This document shows positions 8,759 to 18,010 of a stretch of DNA of 64,000 bases, in pieces. Numbering within the stretch: the stretch's first letter is position 1; each line of letters opens with the position of its first letter. Under the pieces are notes generated by a model that was not told where the DNA came from, did no database searches, and was given only the letters and a program-made list of their open reading frames with translations. The DNA comes from Deltaproteobacteria bacterium (GTDB taxonomy: Bacteria; Desulfobacterota; Anaeroferrophillalia; Anaeroferrophillales; Tharpellaceae), in assembly GCA_016938065.1 (NCBI GenBank), contig JAFGVI010000118.1, positions 1 through 64,000 on the forward strand, given 5' to 3'. The translations under genes were made by a program, and so were the position numbers.

Positions 8759-10211
8759 GGGGCATAAGCTCCGCTTCAGTCCTGACGTGCAGTTCCATTT
8801 TAAAACTGAAGACACGAGCTCCCGGAGCACTTAATTTTTTCGGCACATAGCTCAGATTGCGCACCACAAAAATCGACGATGACTCCAGTTCACTGCCGAA
8901 AAAGCGCAGACGTTCCAGACCGGCCTGCCAGTCAACGGCCCGCACACTCCCACTTATCGCACCCAGCCACTCCCCCCTGACCTGACTTTTCTTATCCGGC
9001 TGCACGTTAAAATCATCCAGCACAATCTCCGGAGCAACCTTCAGCGCCAATTCCGCGAGCAGCTTCGACCAGGGCGGCCGCTGCCGGTAAACCTCATTAT
9101 AGTAAGCTTCCCAACCCTGCAACGGCCTGAGACTTTTAACATCGCGCTGCAGAGCCACAACCCGCTCTTTGAGTTCCTCGTAGCGGGCCAGACTGCCGGC
9201 ATAACTCCGCCGCAGTCGTTCTTTCTCCATCTTGAGCTGAAAGAGCCAGGCCCCGGCCCCGATAAAAGTGACGGCCAAAGCGGCATAGGCAAAGGTGTAG
9301 AGTCTTTGTGAGCGTCTGCCGGAAACCAGCTCCGGGGGTAGAAAATTGAACTCTTCGGGCACCGCAAAGAGCCCGAGCAGATGAGCCAGAGGACCGATCT
9401 GCTCGGGCTCAAGCCCGGCAAAAGGTGAACTATCCGGCATTCTCACCGTCAGGCCTACGACATTAAGCGGGAAACGCTCTAACCCCCGCGTCACCGCTGC
9501 TCCGGCCAGGAGAAGAATTTCCGCGGGGGCCGCCTGACGGAACTCCTGCTTGAAAAAAGTCTGAGTCAGCGCCAGTTCGCGACCTAAGTCGACAATAAAA
9601 CGCTCCGTGGCAAAACCACTAAGGTCGGCATCACCCTCGGCCAGCCCGATTGGTACTGAACGGGCAATCTTGACCAACCCTTCCGGAGAAGCGACCACAA
9701 TCTCGGTCGTGCGCCGAGCGACCCAGGCCACCATGAAGGAACGTGAGCTCTTGAACAGCGAGGCAGCCAGTCGGGCTAAGGCCGAAGGCAGCGGCGCAAT
9801 CCGTTTAAGTTTTTCTTTACAGGGAAGAAGCTCGCGCCAGACCGGCTGCAGCTCCTGATGGGAGATGGTCAGTACCGGGGTCCTGTCACGATCGACCTCC
9901 TCAACCGGCACCCCGCGGTAGAACCGGGAACTTACGGCAATCCCGATCCCAACCTTGGCTTGAACACTTTTATCAATCAGAGCGGGAAGATATTTTTTCC
10001 CGACTTTGGGCAGCTCATCCCAGGTGTAAAGCGAGGTCGGAAAGGCTCCGGCAAAAAAAATCTCGTCGGCCCAGTAACACAAGTCCGCTAAACTTCCCGG
10101 GGTTACCTCCTGCAAGGCGCCCAGCGGGGCAAAAACATCACCCTGTTTTTCAACCTTCAGAGCATGATAATCGTCTCCAAAACGACAAAGAGACAAAAGT
10201 TTCCGCGCCAA
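8748..10211 (-). CDS. PilM/PilN-like (MshI-like) pilus biogenesis protein
   Basis: 487 aa; actin-like N-terminal region followed by TM and PilN-like coiled coil; first gene of the cluster. Confidence 0.6.
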   Translation of the reverse strand: MARKLLSLCRFGDDYHALKVEKQGDVFAPLGALQEVTPGSLADLCYWADEIFFAGAFPTSLYTWDELPKVGKKYLPALIDKSVQAKVGIGIAVSSRFYRGVPVEEVDRDRTPVLTISHQELQPVWRELLPCKEKLKRIAPLPSALARLAASLFKSSRSFMVAWVARRTTEIVVASPEGLVKIARSVPIGLAEGDADLSGFATERFIVDLGRELALTQTFFKQEFRQAAPAEILLLAGAAVTRGLERFPLNVVGLTVRMPDSSPFAGLEPEQIGPLAHLLGLFAVPEEFNFLPPELVSGRRSQRLYTFAYAALAVTFIGAGAWLFQLKMEKERLRRSYAGSLARYEELKERVVALQRDVKSLRPLQGWEAYYNEVYRQRPPWSKLLAELALKVAPEIVLDDFNVQPDKKSQVRGEWLGAISGSVRAVDWQAGLERLRFFGSELESSSIFVVRNLSYVPKKLSAPGARVFSFKMELHVRTEAELMPHAI

Positions 10212-10340
10212 AACAGTACCCTGGGATAAAGGTTAAAAAAAACACCCGCTTAAAGCCGCTCCCGAAACAGGTTTCACCAATTACAGAAAAAACCGTTAAA
10301 GTCAATAAATTTTAATAATTACAAAGAGCCGGGGTCGATC

Positions 10341-12431
10341 TCAGTCGTTTGTAAATTTCGGTGCAGCAAGGACCCCGGAGAGATGAAAACCAACGAGAAC
10401 TTTCTCTCTGGAGTTCAGCTTGCCGCGGAAATCGAGCTGTTCCGGGTCAGTAAAAAAACGTCCCTGAGCCTGCAAAGATTTATCTGAGAACGTCATGGCA
10501 AAATCATCCAGCCGCAAAACTTTGTCACGCCAGGAAAATTCTCCGGAACTTCTGGAGAAGGCGCCCGCCCCCAGTGACCACAGGGAGCTGCCCTCCTGCT
10601 CCAGAAAGTGCTGCAGAGCCTCAAATAACGGCTGCCCGAAGAACCGCCCCTGAGACAACTGCCATTTTCCTTTAAGATTGAGCCCTCCACTCTCCTGTCC
10701 CGCAACCCGCAACCGCCCGCCGCCAACCAGGGAGGCATCAAGCACACCGGTTAAGGCCAGAGTTTTCTCAAAAGGTTTCAGATCGAACTTTTCGGCGACC
10801 AGCGAAGCCTGCCAGCGCGGTATCTGTAAAAGTTCATCCAGAATCAGGGAGAGCCGGACTTGACCCTGCGAACCGAAACGCGCCGCCAGTCGCTCAATTT
10901 CAAGCTGCAGAAGATTTTTTTCAGCAACCAGTGTAAATTCGCGTAGAGAGATAGCGTTCCAGAGAAGTGTCTCAATCCGGCAGTCACTTTTAACGATCCA
11001 GCCCCATGCCGCCAGCCGCCAGAGAAGATTTTCACCCCGCTCCCGAAAGACGGACCAGGGCGAAACCTCGAGACCCGGCCCTGCCGCCACCCCCCCGGGT
11101 TTTTCCGATGGCATAAAAGTAGCGGCGGACGCCATGACAAGATTATCATCTGCCGGAACCGCAGCCGATGCTGCCGGCGCGGCCTCTGCCCTTACGGCAA
11201 TTTTTTCAGCCTGGAGCTTAAGCTCCAGAACCGGCGCGGAAAATGGATTGCCGATCAGTTTAAAGTCACCCTCCAGACTCCCCTCAACCTGGTATTCGGG
11301 CAACGCCAGCGGCGGCCAGGCACTCATGGTCCGGGTCAGATCAGCCACCTTTATGTGATTAACCAGATTGACAAAGAACGGTTCCCGAAAACGAATCAGA
11401 CCACGGGTAAAAAGCGAAGCTTTTTCGGGATACTCCAGAGAAATGCTTTTTATATTGAGATAGCCGTCACGACGCTGAAAAAAACCGGAAAAATTTGCCT
11501 GCAGAGCCCCCTGCGACCAGGGTTGCGCCGCCTCCGGGTTGGCCGTAAGCCGGGAAAAATGGTGCTCCGAAGCTGCAAATCTGCCAGAAAAACGCAAGCC
11601 CCCGTCAGGGTTGCCGTCAATATCAAGAGCAAGATCAGCCCTGTTAAAATCGGCTAGCCAGCGATTATCACGCAGGTTTAACGCCAAAGCCTCAGACGGC
11701 AACAGAGAAAGACCCTTGCACTGAAGGGACAGAGCCAAACGGTCTCCCGCATCACTGCCCTCCGCAGGCGGCGCCGATTTTTCTGAGGCCGGTGGCATTT
11801 CAACCTTGTACCAGTTCGCCTTAAGCGTGCATTCTCCGCCGTTAAGCTCTCCCGCCAGGAGAAAATTTTTGCTCTGATCCTGAGCCTTTAAAGACCACTC
11901 GCTCTCAATATGAGTGAGTCTGAGGGGTGCTTTACAGCCGGGCACCCCGGTCAGAGTACACGCTCCGTCCTGGACCGTGATGAGACCGGAAAACCCCGCA
12001 TCGCCGGACTCCGCACTGTGCAGTAAACGCAAAAGCAACCGGCGGGGCAGTAACGACCCCGCCGCTTCTGAGGTCAACCATGCAAAAGGGATGGCCGCCT
12101 GCCCTCCGAGCAAACGCAGGGCTTTAATGCGGGGAGAAAAGGTAAGCAGTGACAGGGGAGAAAGGTCAAGTTCCAGGGTGTCGACCTGGAGATTGAAGGC
12201 GGAGCTGTTACAGACAAAAGCCTGAACGGCAAGGGCCGGACGGGGCAACAGTTTAATCCTGACATCCTGCATCTGGCAGGGCCATGGCAGAATCTGAGAA
12301 AATTGCGCCTGAAGATAGTGCTGCAGTCGAGCTTGCGGTATTCGGGGCAACAGGCAGAACAGAGCGATCAGCAACCCCAGCCCCAGACCGGGCAGAAGAA
12401 AACGCCTGACTCTCTTTTTTTCACTCATCAA
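10341..12431 (-). CDS. AsmA-like protein
   Basis: N-terminal TM, beta-rich body, C-terminal AsmA_2-like segment (LRLDDFAMTFSDKSLQAQGRFFTDPEQLDFRGKL). Confidence 0.65.
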   Translation of the reverse strand: MMSEKKRVRRFLLPGLGLGLLIALFCLLPRIPQARLQHYLQAQFSQILPWPCQMQDVRIKLLPRPALAVQAFVCNSSAFNLQVDTLELDLSPLSLLTFSPRIKALRLLGGQAAIPFAWLTSEAAGSLLPRRLLLRLLHSAESGDAGFSGLITVQDGACTLTGVPGCKAPLRLTHIESEWSLKAQDQSKNFLLAGELNGGECTLKANWYKVEMPPASEKSAPPAEGSDAGDRLALSLQCKGLSLLPSEALALNLRDNRWLADFNRADLALDIDGNPDGGLRFSGRFAASEHHFSRLTANPEAAQPWSQGALQANFSGFFQRRDGYLNIKSISLEYPEKASLFTRGLIRFREPFFVNLVNHIKVADLTRTMSAWPPLALPEYQVEGSLEGDFKLIGNPFSAPVLELKLQAEKIAVRAEAAPAASAAVPADDNLVMASAATFMPSEKPGGVAAGPGLEVSPWSVFRERGENLLWRLAAWGWIVKSDCRIETLLWNAISLREFTLVAEKNLLQLEIERLAARFGSQGQVRLSLILDELLQIPRWQASLVAEKFDLKPFEKTLALTGVLDASLVGGGRLRVAGQESGGLNLKGKWQLSQGRFFGQPLFEALQHFLEQEGSSLWSLGAGAFSRSSGEFSWRDKVLRLDDFAMTFSDKSLQAQGRFFTDPEQLDFRGKLNSREKVLVGFHLSGVLAAPKFTND

Positions 12432-13357
12432 ACTTTAAGTCTCTCAATGAGAGCGCGGATCATCTGACATGATTTATTGAGGGCCTTGAGCTCCTCAGGC
12501 AGCAGTTCGAGTTCAATGACTTCTTCCACCCCCTCTCCGCCAAGCTTCACCGGCACCCCTAAATAGCATTGGGAAATGCCGTATTCGCCCTCAAGCAGGG
12601 CCGCAACCGGCAGGACTCTCTTCTTGTCTTTAAGAATCGCTTCGACCATCTTGCCGACAGCGGCCGCCGGTGCATAAAAAGCACTGCCGGTTTTCAGAAA
12701 AGAGACAATTTCCGCCCCGCCGTTACGCGTCCGCTCAATGATGGCGTCAATTTTCTCCGGACTCATTAAAGCCGTCAGAGGTATGCCGGACACCGTGAAG
12801 TAGCGGGTCAGCGGCACCATACTTTCACCATGGCCGCCAAGGACAAAAGCACTGACATCTTCCACCGAAACCTGCAGTTCGGAGGCGATAAAAGAACGCA
12901 TTCTGGCAGTATCCAGCATCCCGGCCATCCCCATGACCCGGTTTTTAGGAAAACCGCTGATCTGTTTGACGACATAGGTCATGGCATAGAGCGGATTGGT
13001 CACCACCAGCAAAAAAGCCTGCGGTGAATACTTGACCACCCGCTGGGTGACAAAGGAGACAATTGAACAATTTTTTTCGAGCAGATCCGCCCGGCTCATG
13101 CCCGGCTTGCGCGCCAGCCCGGCCGTGATAATTACAATATCGGAGCCGGCGGTATCGGCGTAGCTGCTGCTGCCCGAAATCGAGACATCACAACCGTCTA
13201 TAGGTGAAGCCTCCAGAATATCAAGGGCTTTGCCCTGAGCCAGACCGTCGATAATGTCAAACAGGACGACATCCCCCAACTCCCGGGCCACCAGCCAGTG
13301 AGCACAGGCGGAGCCCACATTCCCCGCGCCAATAATAGAAATTTTCCGGCGTTTCAC
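12428..13357 (-). CDS. mdh: Malate dehydrogenase (LDH-like NAD-dependent family)
   Basis: IGAGNVGS Rossmann motif, GLARKPGMSR substrate loop, GMLDTARMR, VLGGHGESMVP catalytic His. Confidence 0.9.
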   Translation of the reverse strand: MKRRKISIIGAGNVGSACAHWLVARELGDVVLFDIIDGLAQGKALDILEASPIDGCDVSISGSSSYADTAGSDIVIITAGLARKPGMSRADLLEKNCSIVSFVTQRVVKYSPQAFLLVVTNPLYAMTYVVKQISGFPKNRVMGMAGMLDTARMRSFIASELQVSVEDVSAFVLGGHGESMVPLTRYFTVSGIPLTALMSPEKIDAIIERTRNGGAEIVSFLKTGSAFYAPAAAVGKMVEAILKDKKRVLPVAALLEGEYGISQCYLGVPVKLGGEGVEEVIELELLPEELKALNKSCQMIRALIERLKV

Positions 13358-13373
13358 AATTACAAACCTTCAG

Positions 13374-13844
13374 CTAAAAAAGAGTTGCCAGCCGGGCATT
13401 GGCCTGCCGCAGACGCAACTGCTGCAAAAAAGCGGCGCCGCGCCAGAGCCTGGCCGCCGTCGCCGGATAATCATTTAATAATTTTGCCGCCCCTTGCGCA
13501 CCGCAGAGCAGAAGACGAGCATCTTCAACCACGCGCAGGGTGGTTGAATGGTTTCCCGCCGAATCAAAAACCAGCTCACCCACAGTAGCTCCCGGCAAAA
13601 ACTCGGCCAGAATTATCGGCTTGCCCCAGCCCGGGGTTTTTTTCACGGCTTCCAGGGATCCGCTTATAAGACAGACCAGCAGCGCCTCATTCCCGCCCTC
13701 AATCCAGAGTTCGGTACCGGCCAGTTTCGCGCAAGGATTACTGACCCTGAGAAAACACTGCCAATCAACTTCGTCACAGAAGTTAAAAAGGGGCGACTTC
13801 CGCCAGGCAAAATCGGGTCCGCCGGGAAGATCTGACTCAGCCAT
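13374..13844 (-). CDS. Cyclic nucleotide-binding-fold (CAP_ED-like) protein with degenerate binding cassette
   Basis: 156 aa; PGATVGELVFDSAGNHSTTLRVVEDARLLL aligns to the CNBD phosphate-binding cassette. Confidence 0.6.
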   Translation of the reverse strand: MAESDLPGGPDFAWRKSPLFNFCDEVDWQCFLRVSNPCAKLAGTELWIEGGNEALLVCLISGSLEAVKKTPGWGKPIILAEFLPGATVGELVFDSAGNHSTTLRVVEDARLLLCGAQGAAKLLNDYPATAARLWRGAAFLQQLRLRQANARLATLF

Positions 13845-14466
13845 CCTTTTTTTCTCCGGCTTGCGCTATCTTCTTCTCCATCTGAGCGAGAAGCCCGGTA
13901 AAGCCGTCCTTTCTCATGATCGGGCCGAACTGACTGCGGTAGTTGCGAACCAGACTGACATTTTCGATAATCACATCATAAACCAGCCAGCGGCCGGCAT
14001 CTTCCAGAAGCTTATAGCTGAGGGGAATCTCCCGGCTCGGACTGATGACCTTGGTCTGCACCTCAGCCTTGCTGCCGTTGATAATCTCTTTGACATAGGA
14101 GATCTTTTCATTGGCGTAACCGTCAATGGTAGCAACATAGCTCTCTTTCAGAAGAGCTTTAAAGAGCTCGGTAAAACGCCGGCACTCGGCTTCACTCAAA
14201 TCATTCCAGTCCCGGCCGAGAGAAAGTTTTGCCATCTGCCGCATATCAAACTGCAGAAAAACCACCTCGGCAATGTGCTCCCGACGCAGCTCCTTTTTCT
14301 CCTCACCCTTGAGCGACTCATCCCGCAACACATCGAGCAGGCGATTGATACTGATCTCAAGCTGTTGCCGGGGACCAACCTCTGCGGCTAACAGATTCAG
14401 AGGCATAAGGCTGAGCAAGAGAAAACATGAACACAATATAGATGCAATGAAACGACGCTGCGACAT
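13837..14466 (-). CDS. mlaC: MlaC/Ttg2D-family phospholipid-binding protein
   Basis: Signal peptide; LSLGRDWNDLSEAECRRFTELFKALLKESYVATIDGY typical MlaC. Confidence 0.9.
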   Translation of the reverse strand: MSQRRFIASILCSCFLLLSLMPLNLLAAEVGPRQQLEISINRLLDVLRDESLKGEEKKELRREHIAEVVFLQFDMRQMAKLSLGRDWNDLSEAECRRFTELFKALLKESYVATIDGYANEKISYVKEIINGSKAEVQTKVISPSREIPLSYKLLEDAGRWLVYDVIIENVSLVRNYRSQFGPIMRKDGFTGLLAQMEKKIAQAGEKKDG

Positions 14467-14529
14467 AAAACTACTCCAACCACTCCCGCAATAAATATTC
14501 TGTTAATCCACCCCGGCTGACGCTTTCAT

Positions 14530-15300
14530 TTATCTCCCCAGCAGTTTCTGCTGGTGCTGGCGGTAAGCATCACGCACCGCGACATAAGGATCAATGGCGC
14601 CACTCAGCATCTTCTCGTACTCGCCAAGTTGAAAAGATGTCCGGTTAATGGCGTTGGAAGCCTGCACGCCGACCGCCGCCAGCGGATCATGGCTCAAGGT
14701 ATAAAAAAGAGGTGAGGTCAGGGTGTCGCCGGCGAGACCGCAAGTACCCCGCAGATCGTTGGGCCCGAAAAAAGGCAGTACCAGATAAAAACCTCGGCCA
14801 CATCCGTACGTCGCCAGGGTTGAGGCGAACTGACGCTCGTGCGATTTCATCCCGTCAAAACCCGCAGGATCCATCAGACCACCGACCCCGGCTGTGGTAT
14901 TGAGCAAAAAACGGAGAAAGGTCTCTTCCGCCGCCTTAAAACGCCCTTGCAAAAGCAGATTGATAATCCTGGTCGGCTCAAGAAGATTATTGAAAAAGTT
15001 GAGCAGCCCGGTACGGAACATACTCGGCGTCACTTTGCGATAGCCGCGGGCGGTTGGTTCCACAACCCAGCGATGCAGGCGGTCATTAAACGTAAAAATC
15101 GCCCGGTTGAAGATCTCCAGAGGATCGTCCAGGCTGCCTTCGACCTTTTCGTCATACTCCGAAAACTCATCCTGATGTGCGTTTGTCAGGGCTGTCTCGG
15201 CCCGACAATTTTGCGGAACAAATAAAAAAGCAGCAAAAACCAAAATGCCGGTCAAAATGAACACCACTAAAAATTCACGATTCAGCCTCACGTTCCGCAT
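14530..15300 (-). CDS. mlaA: MlaA (VacJ) family protein
   Basis: DPLEIFNRAIFTFNDRLHRWVVEPTARGYRKVTP, GPNDLRGTCGLAGD. Confidence 0.92.
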   Translation of the reverse strand: MRNVRLNREFLVVFILTGILVFAAFLFVPQNCRAETALTNAHQDEFSEYDEKVEGSLDDPLEIFNRAIFTFNDRLHRWVVEPTARGYRKVTPSMFRTGLLNFFNNLLEPTRIINLLLQGRFKAAEETFLRFLLNTTAGVGGLMDPAGFDGMKSHERQFASTLATYGCGRGFYLVLPFFGPNDLRGTCGLAGDTLTSPLFYTLSHDPLAAVGVQASNAINRTSFQLGEYEKMLSGAIDPYVAVRDAYRQHQQKLLGR

Positions 15301-15303
15301 ACT

Positions 15304-15747
15304 CTACTCCACTTTACCAAAAACATATTTACTGATCAGCGCTTCTAGATCAACTGCCCCTTCAGTTTCAGTTATCCGGCCCCCGTCTTTAAGATAATCT
15401 TCTTCCGCACCGGGAGTCAGCTGCACATATTTATCACCGATAATCCCTTGCGTTTTTATCGAGGCGAAAACATCACTGCCAATTTTAACCTCGGGTTTGA
15501 GCGCCAGCACCACCCGGGCCTGATCATCCACCAGTGTTATCTCGGCGACCTTACCCACCTGAACCCCAGCAATCTCAACGCGGGCGCCGCTTTTCAGGCC
15601 GCTGACCGAATTGAAACTGGCGGAAACCTTATAGTAATCCCCGCCGAAAAGCTCAAGCCCCCCCAGATTAAGCGTCAGATAGGCGATTGCCAGCAAGCCA
15701 ACCACCATAAACAACCCAACCGACATCTCCAAATTAAATCTTTTCAT
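15304..15747 (-). CDS. mlaD: MlaD family protein (MCE domain)
   Basis: MKRFNLEMSVGLFMVVGLLAIAYL TM and MCE domain GLKSGARVEIAGVQVGKV; start trimmed from 15795. Confidence 0.9.
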   Translation of the reverse strand: MKRFNLEMSVGLFMVVGLLAIAYLTLNLGGLELFGGDYYKVSASFNSVSGLKSGARVEIAGVQVGKVAEITLVDDQARVVLALKPEVKIGSDVFASIKTQGIIGDKYVQLTPGAEEDYLKDGGRITETEGAVDLEALISKYVFGKVE

Positions 15748-15874
15748 TGCCTTTTCCAACCTGAAAACCCTTCCCAAAAATAAATGCGCCCTCACCCGGC
15801 CTCTGCACTGCAGATCGACTTAAGACTCCTGCAACTTCAGCCAGACTTTACAACTGATGCGACGCCCGCCATGA

Positions 15875-16648
15875 TCAGACCTCATCGCGGCTGCTGTGCG
15901 CCGAGCCCATAACCCGAACAATAAAATCCCTGACAAAGGGGTCCCGACTCCGCTGCAGCGATTCCGGAGCAAGGCAGGCCCTGACCTTGCCCTGATGCAG
16001 TATGGCAATTTTGTCCGCCAGATTGAAAATTTTAGGAATATCATGACTGACAATAATACTGGTGTAGCCGAGTTTTTTCTGGGTCTCAAAGAACAGGCGG
16101 TAGACCTCGTGACTCTTCACCGGATCAAGACCGGTTGTCGGCTCATCAAACAGGAGAATGTCAGGCTCCAGTTGTAAGGCCCGGGCCAGACCAACACGTT
16201 TTTTCATACCGCCACTTAATTGGGCCGGAAACTTGTCGGCACTGCCTTCAAGATCCATCGTCTGCAGGGCGGCCGTAACCTTTTTTTCAACCTCCGCTTC
16301 GGGCAGACGACTGCGCTCACGCAGCGGCAGGGCGATATTATCAAAGACACTCATTGAATCAAAAAGAGCAACCCCCTGAAAAAGAACCCCGAAACGGGTG
16401 CGCAGACGGTTGAGAGCCGCCCCTTTAAGCCGGGTGACATCCTCTCCTTCAACCAGAACCTGTCCCCGATCCGGACGAATCAGACCAAGGATGTGCTTGA
16501 GCAGAACACTTTTGCCCTGACCGCTCTCACCACAGATAACGGTGGTCGCACCGCGCTCAATATCAAGATCAACCCCGCGTAAAACCGCTTGCGCGCCGAA
16601 ACTTTTATGAATATCGACCAGTTTGATACAAAATTCGGATTGAGTCAT
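15875..16648 (-). CDS. mlaF: MlaF-type ABC transporter ATP-binding protein
   Basis: Walker A GESGQGKSVLLKH, signature LSGGMKKRVGLARAL, DEPTTGLDP. Confidence 0.93.
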   Translation of the reverse strand: MTQSEFCIKLVDIHKSFGAQAVLRGVDLDIERGATTVICGESGQGKSVLLKHILGLIRPDRGQVLVEGEDVTRLKGAALNRLRTRFGVLFQGVALFDSMSVFDNIALPLRERSRLPEAEVEKKVTAALQTMDLEGSADKFPAQLSGGMKKRVGLARALQLEPDILLFDEPTTGLDPVKSHEVYRLFFETQKKLGYTSIIVSHDIPKIFNLADKIAILHQGKVRACLAPESLQRSRDPFVRDFIVRVMGSAHSSRDEV

Positions 16649-16722
16649 GAAATGTCTTGTTGTAAGGTTACTGCAATAATCTGCAAGCTTGCAGAAGTTA
16701 CCGTTAAAAATGCGAGAATATC

Positions 16723-17535
16723 CTACATCATCAGCGAGGTGATCACATAATCGGCCACCAGAACCGAGACCGATGAAACAACTACCGCCGAGGTTGTCGC
16801 CCGGCTCACCCCTTCGGCCCCGAACCCCCAGGCCCGTCGGTTAACCCAGAAACCGTGTTCGGCACAAATCCAGACGAGCAGAAAAGCAAAGCATAACGAT
16901 TTAGTAAAGCACATCTTGAGGTCAACCACCGTCACGCTGTCCCGCATACTGGCCAGATAAGCGCCACCATTGCCATGCAGAAGCACCACTCCGACCATGT
17001 ATCCGCCAAATACGCCAACCAGATTAAACACCGCCGTCAACAGTGGGATCGACAGCAACCCGGCAATAAGTTTGGGCGCCACCAGATAACGATAAGGGTT
17101 GATCGCCATGCAGTCTAAAGCATCGATCTGCTCCGAAATCCGCATGATCCCCAGTTCGGCACACATCGCCGAACCCGTACGACCAATCACCATCAGAGCC
17201 GTAAGCACGGGACCGAGTTCGCGAATCAGGCTTAAAGCTACCGCGGCCCCGAGTGCGCTGGCCGAACCATATTTGCTCAAGGTATAGTAGCCCTGCAGGC
17301 CCAGCACCATGCCGACAAAAGCCCCAGTAAAAAAAATCACCAGAAAAGAGCCCGCACCGATTACCTGAATCTGGCGCAAAACCGGCCTTAATTTATAAGG
17401 CGCCTGAACCACCCCGAGCAGGGTGTGCAACAAAAAGAGAGCTGAACGTCCCAGACTTTCAAGACTTCCCAGCCCCCAGCGACCTAACTTCTGCAAGCTT
17501 TCCAACAAGCCGATCCACCCTCCGTCACCGAGCAT
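16723..17535 (-). CDS. mlaE: MlaE-type ABC transporter permease
   Basis: MlaE/Ttg2B permease; RELGPVLTALMVIGRTGSAMCAELGIMRISEQIDALDCMAINPYRYLVAPK. Confidence 0.93.
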   Translation of the reverse strand: MLGDGGWIGLLESLQKLGRWGLGSLESLGRSALFLLHTLLGVVQAPYKLRPVLRQIQVIGAGSFLVIFFTGAFVGMVLGLQGYYTLSKYGSASALGAAVALSLIRELGPVLTALMVIGRTGSAMCAELGIMRISEQIDALDCMAINPYRYLVAPKLIAGLLSIPLLTAVFNLVGVFGGYMVGVVLLHGNGGAYLASMRDSVTVVDLKMCFTKSLCFAFLLVWICAEHGFWVNRRAWGFGAEGVSRATTSAVVVSSVSVLVADYVITSLMM

Positions 17536-17564
17536 GACAATTAAGTAAATTTAATCTAAGGGGA

Positions 17565-17591
17565 AATATACTAATTTAACTATACAGTCAA
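17565..17591 (-). promoter_or_regulatory. Candidate sigma70 promoter for mlaE and downstream genes
   Basis: TTGACT (17586-17591) and TATATT (17565-17570) on the minus strand, 15-bp spacer; short spacer lowers confidence. Confidence 0.35.
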
Positions 17592-17758
17592 TCAGTTTTC
17601 GCAGACACCAGAGACCGACTTTCAATAATCGACAGCGATGCAAACCCCGAAAAATCATTCTCAACAAATAATTCCGCCATGATGGAAAACAGAGAGCCGT
17701 CTGTTTATCTTTAATTCTGAAATTTACACTTGCAATTTATTTTTTAATAGAGTATAGG

Positions 17759-17921
17759 GCGCCTGCTTTCTTACGAACCTTACATTCGGCTAGGTCGTAA
17801 GATGCCCGGTCGTCAGCAACCTTTATCAGACCGGCACCCCGTTACTACTGTTGTGAATAATCCATAATAGTCTATGGCTGATCAGATCGCCTGCCGTCGC
17901 AAGACAGCAGGCGCTCTTTTT
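17759..17921 (+). ncRNA. Candidate structured leader RNA / small ncRNA ending in an intrinsic terminator
   Basis: 5' GCGCCTGCT (17759-17767) is fully complementary to AGCAGGCGC (17906-17914); internal hairpins TTACG(A)ACCT...AGGTCGTAA, CCGGTC...GACCGG, CCATA...TATGG. Confidence 0.45.
17888..17921 (+). terminator. Intrinsic terminator with GCAA tetraloop
   Basis: CGCCTGC-c-GTC-GCAA-GAC-a-GCAGGCG followed by CTCTTTTTTT. Confidence 0.8.
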
Positions 17922-18010
17922 TTATTGGAATCTGATTGAAGGTGTGAAAATCGTAATCAGCGTTTAAGCTCACACAACTATCGACAAAAGCGTAAAAAGG
18001 TGAAAAGAAC

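Noticed and set aside
17759-17921. Assignment of the candidate RNA to 6S RNA
   Set aside because: End pairing is reminiscent of 6S, but I did not recognise the central bubble or conserved sequence; left as unclassified.
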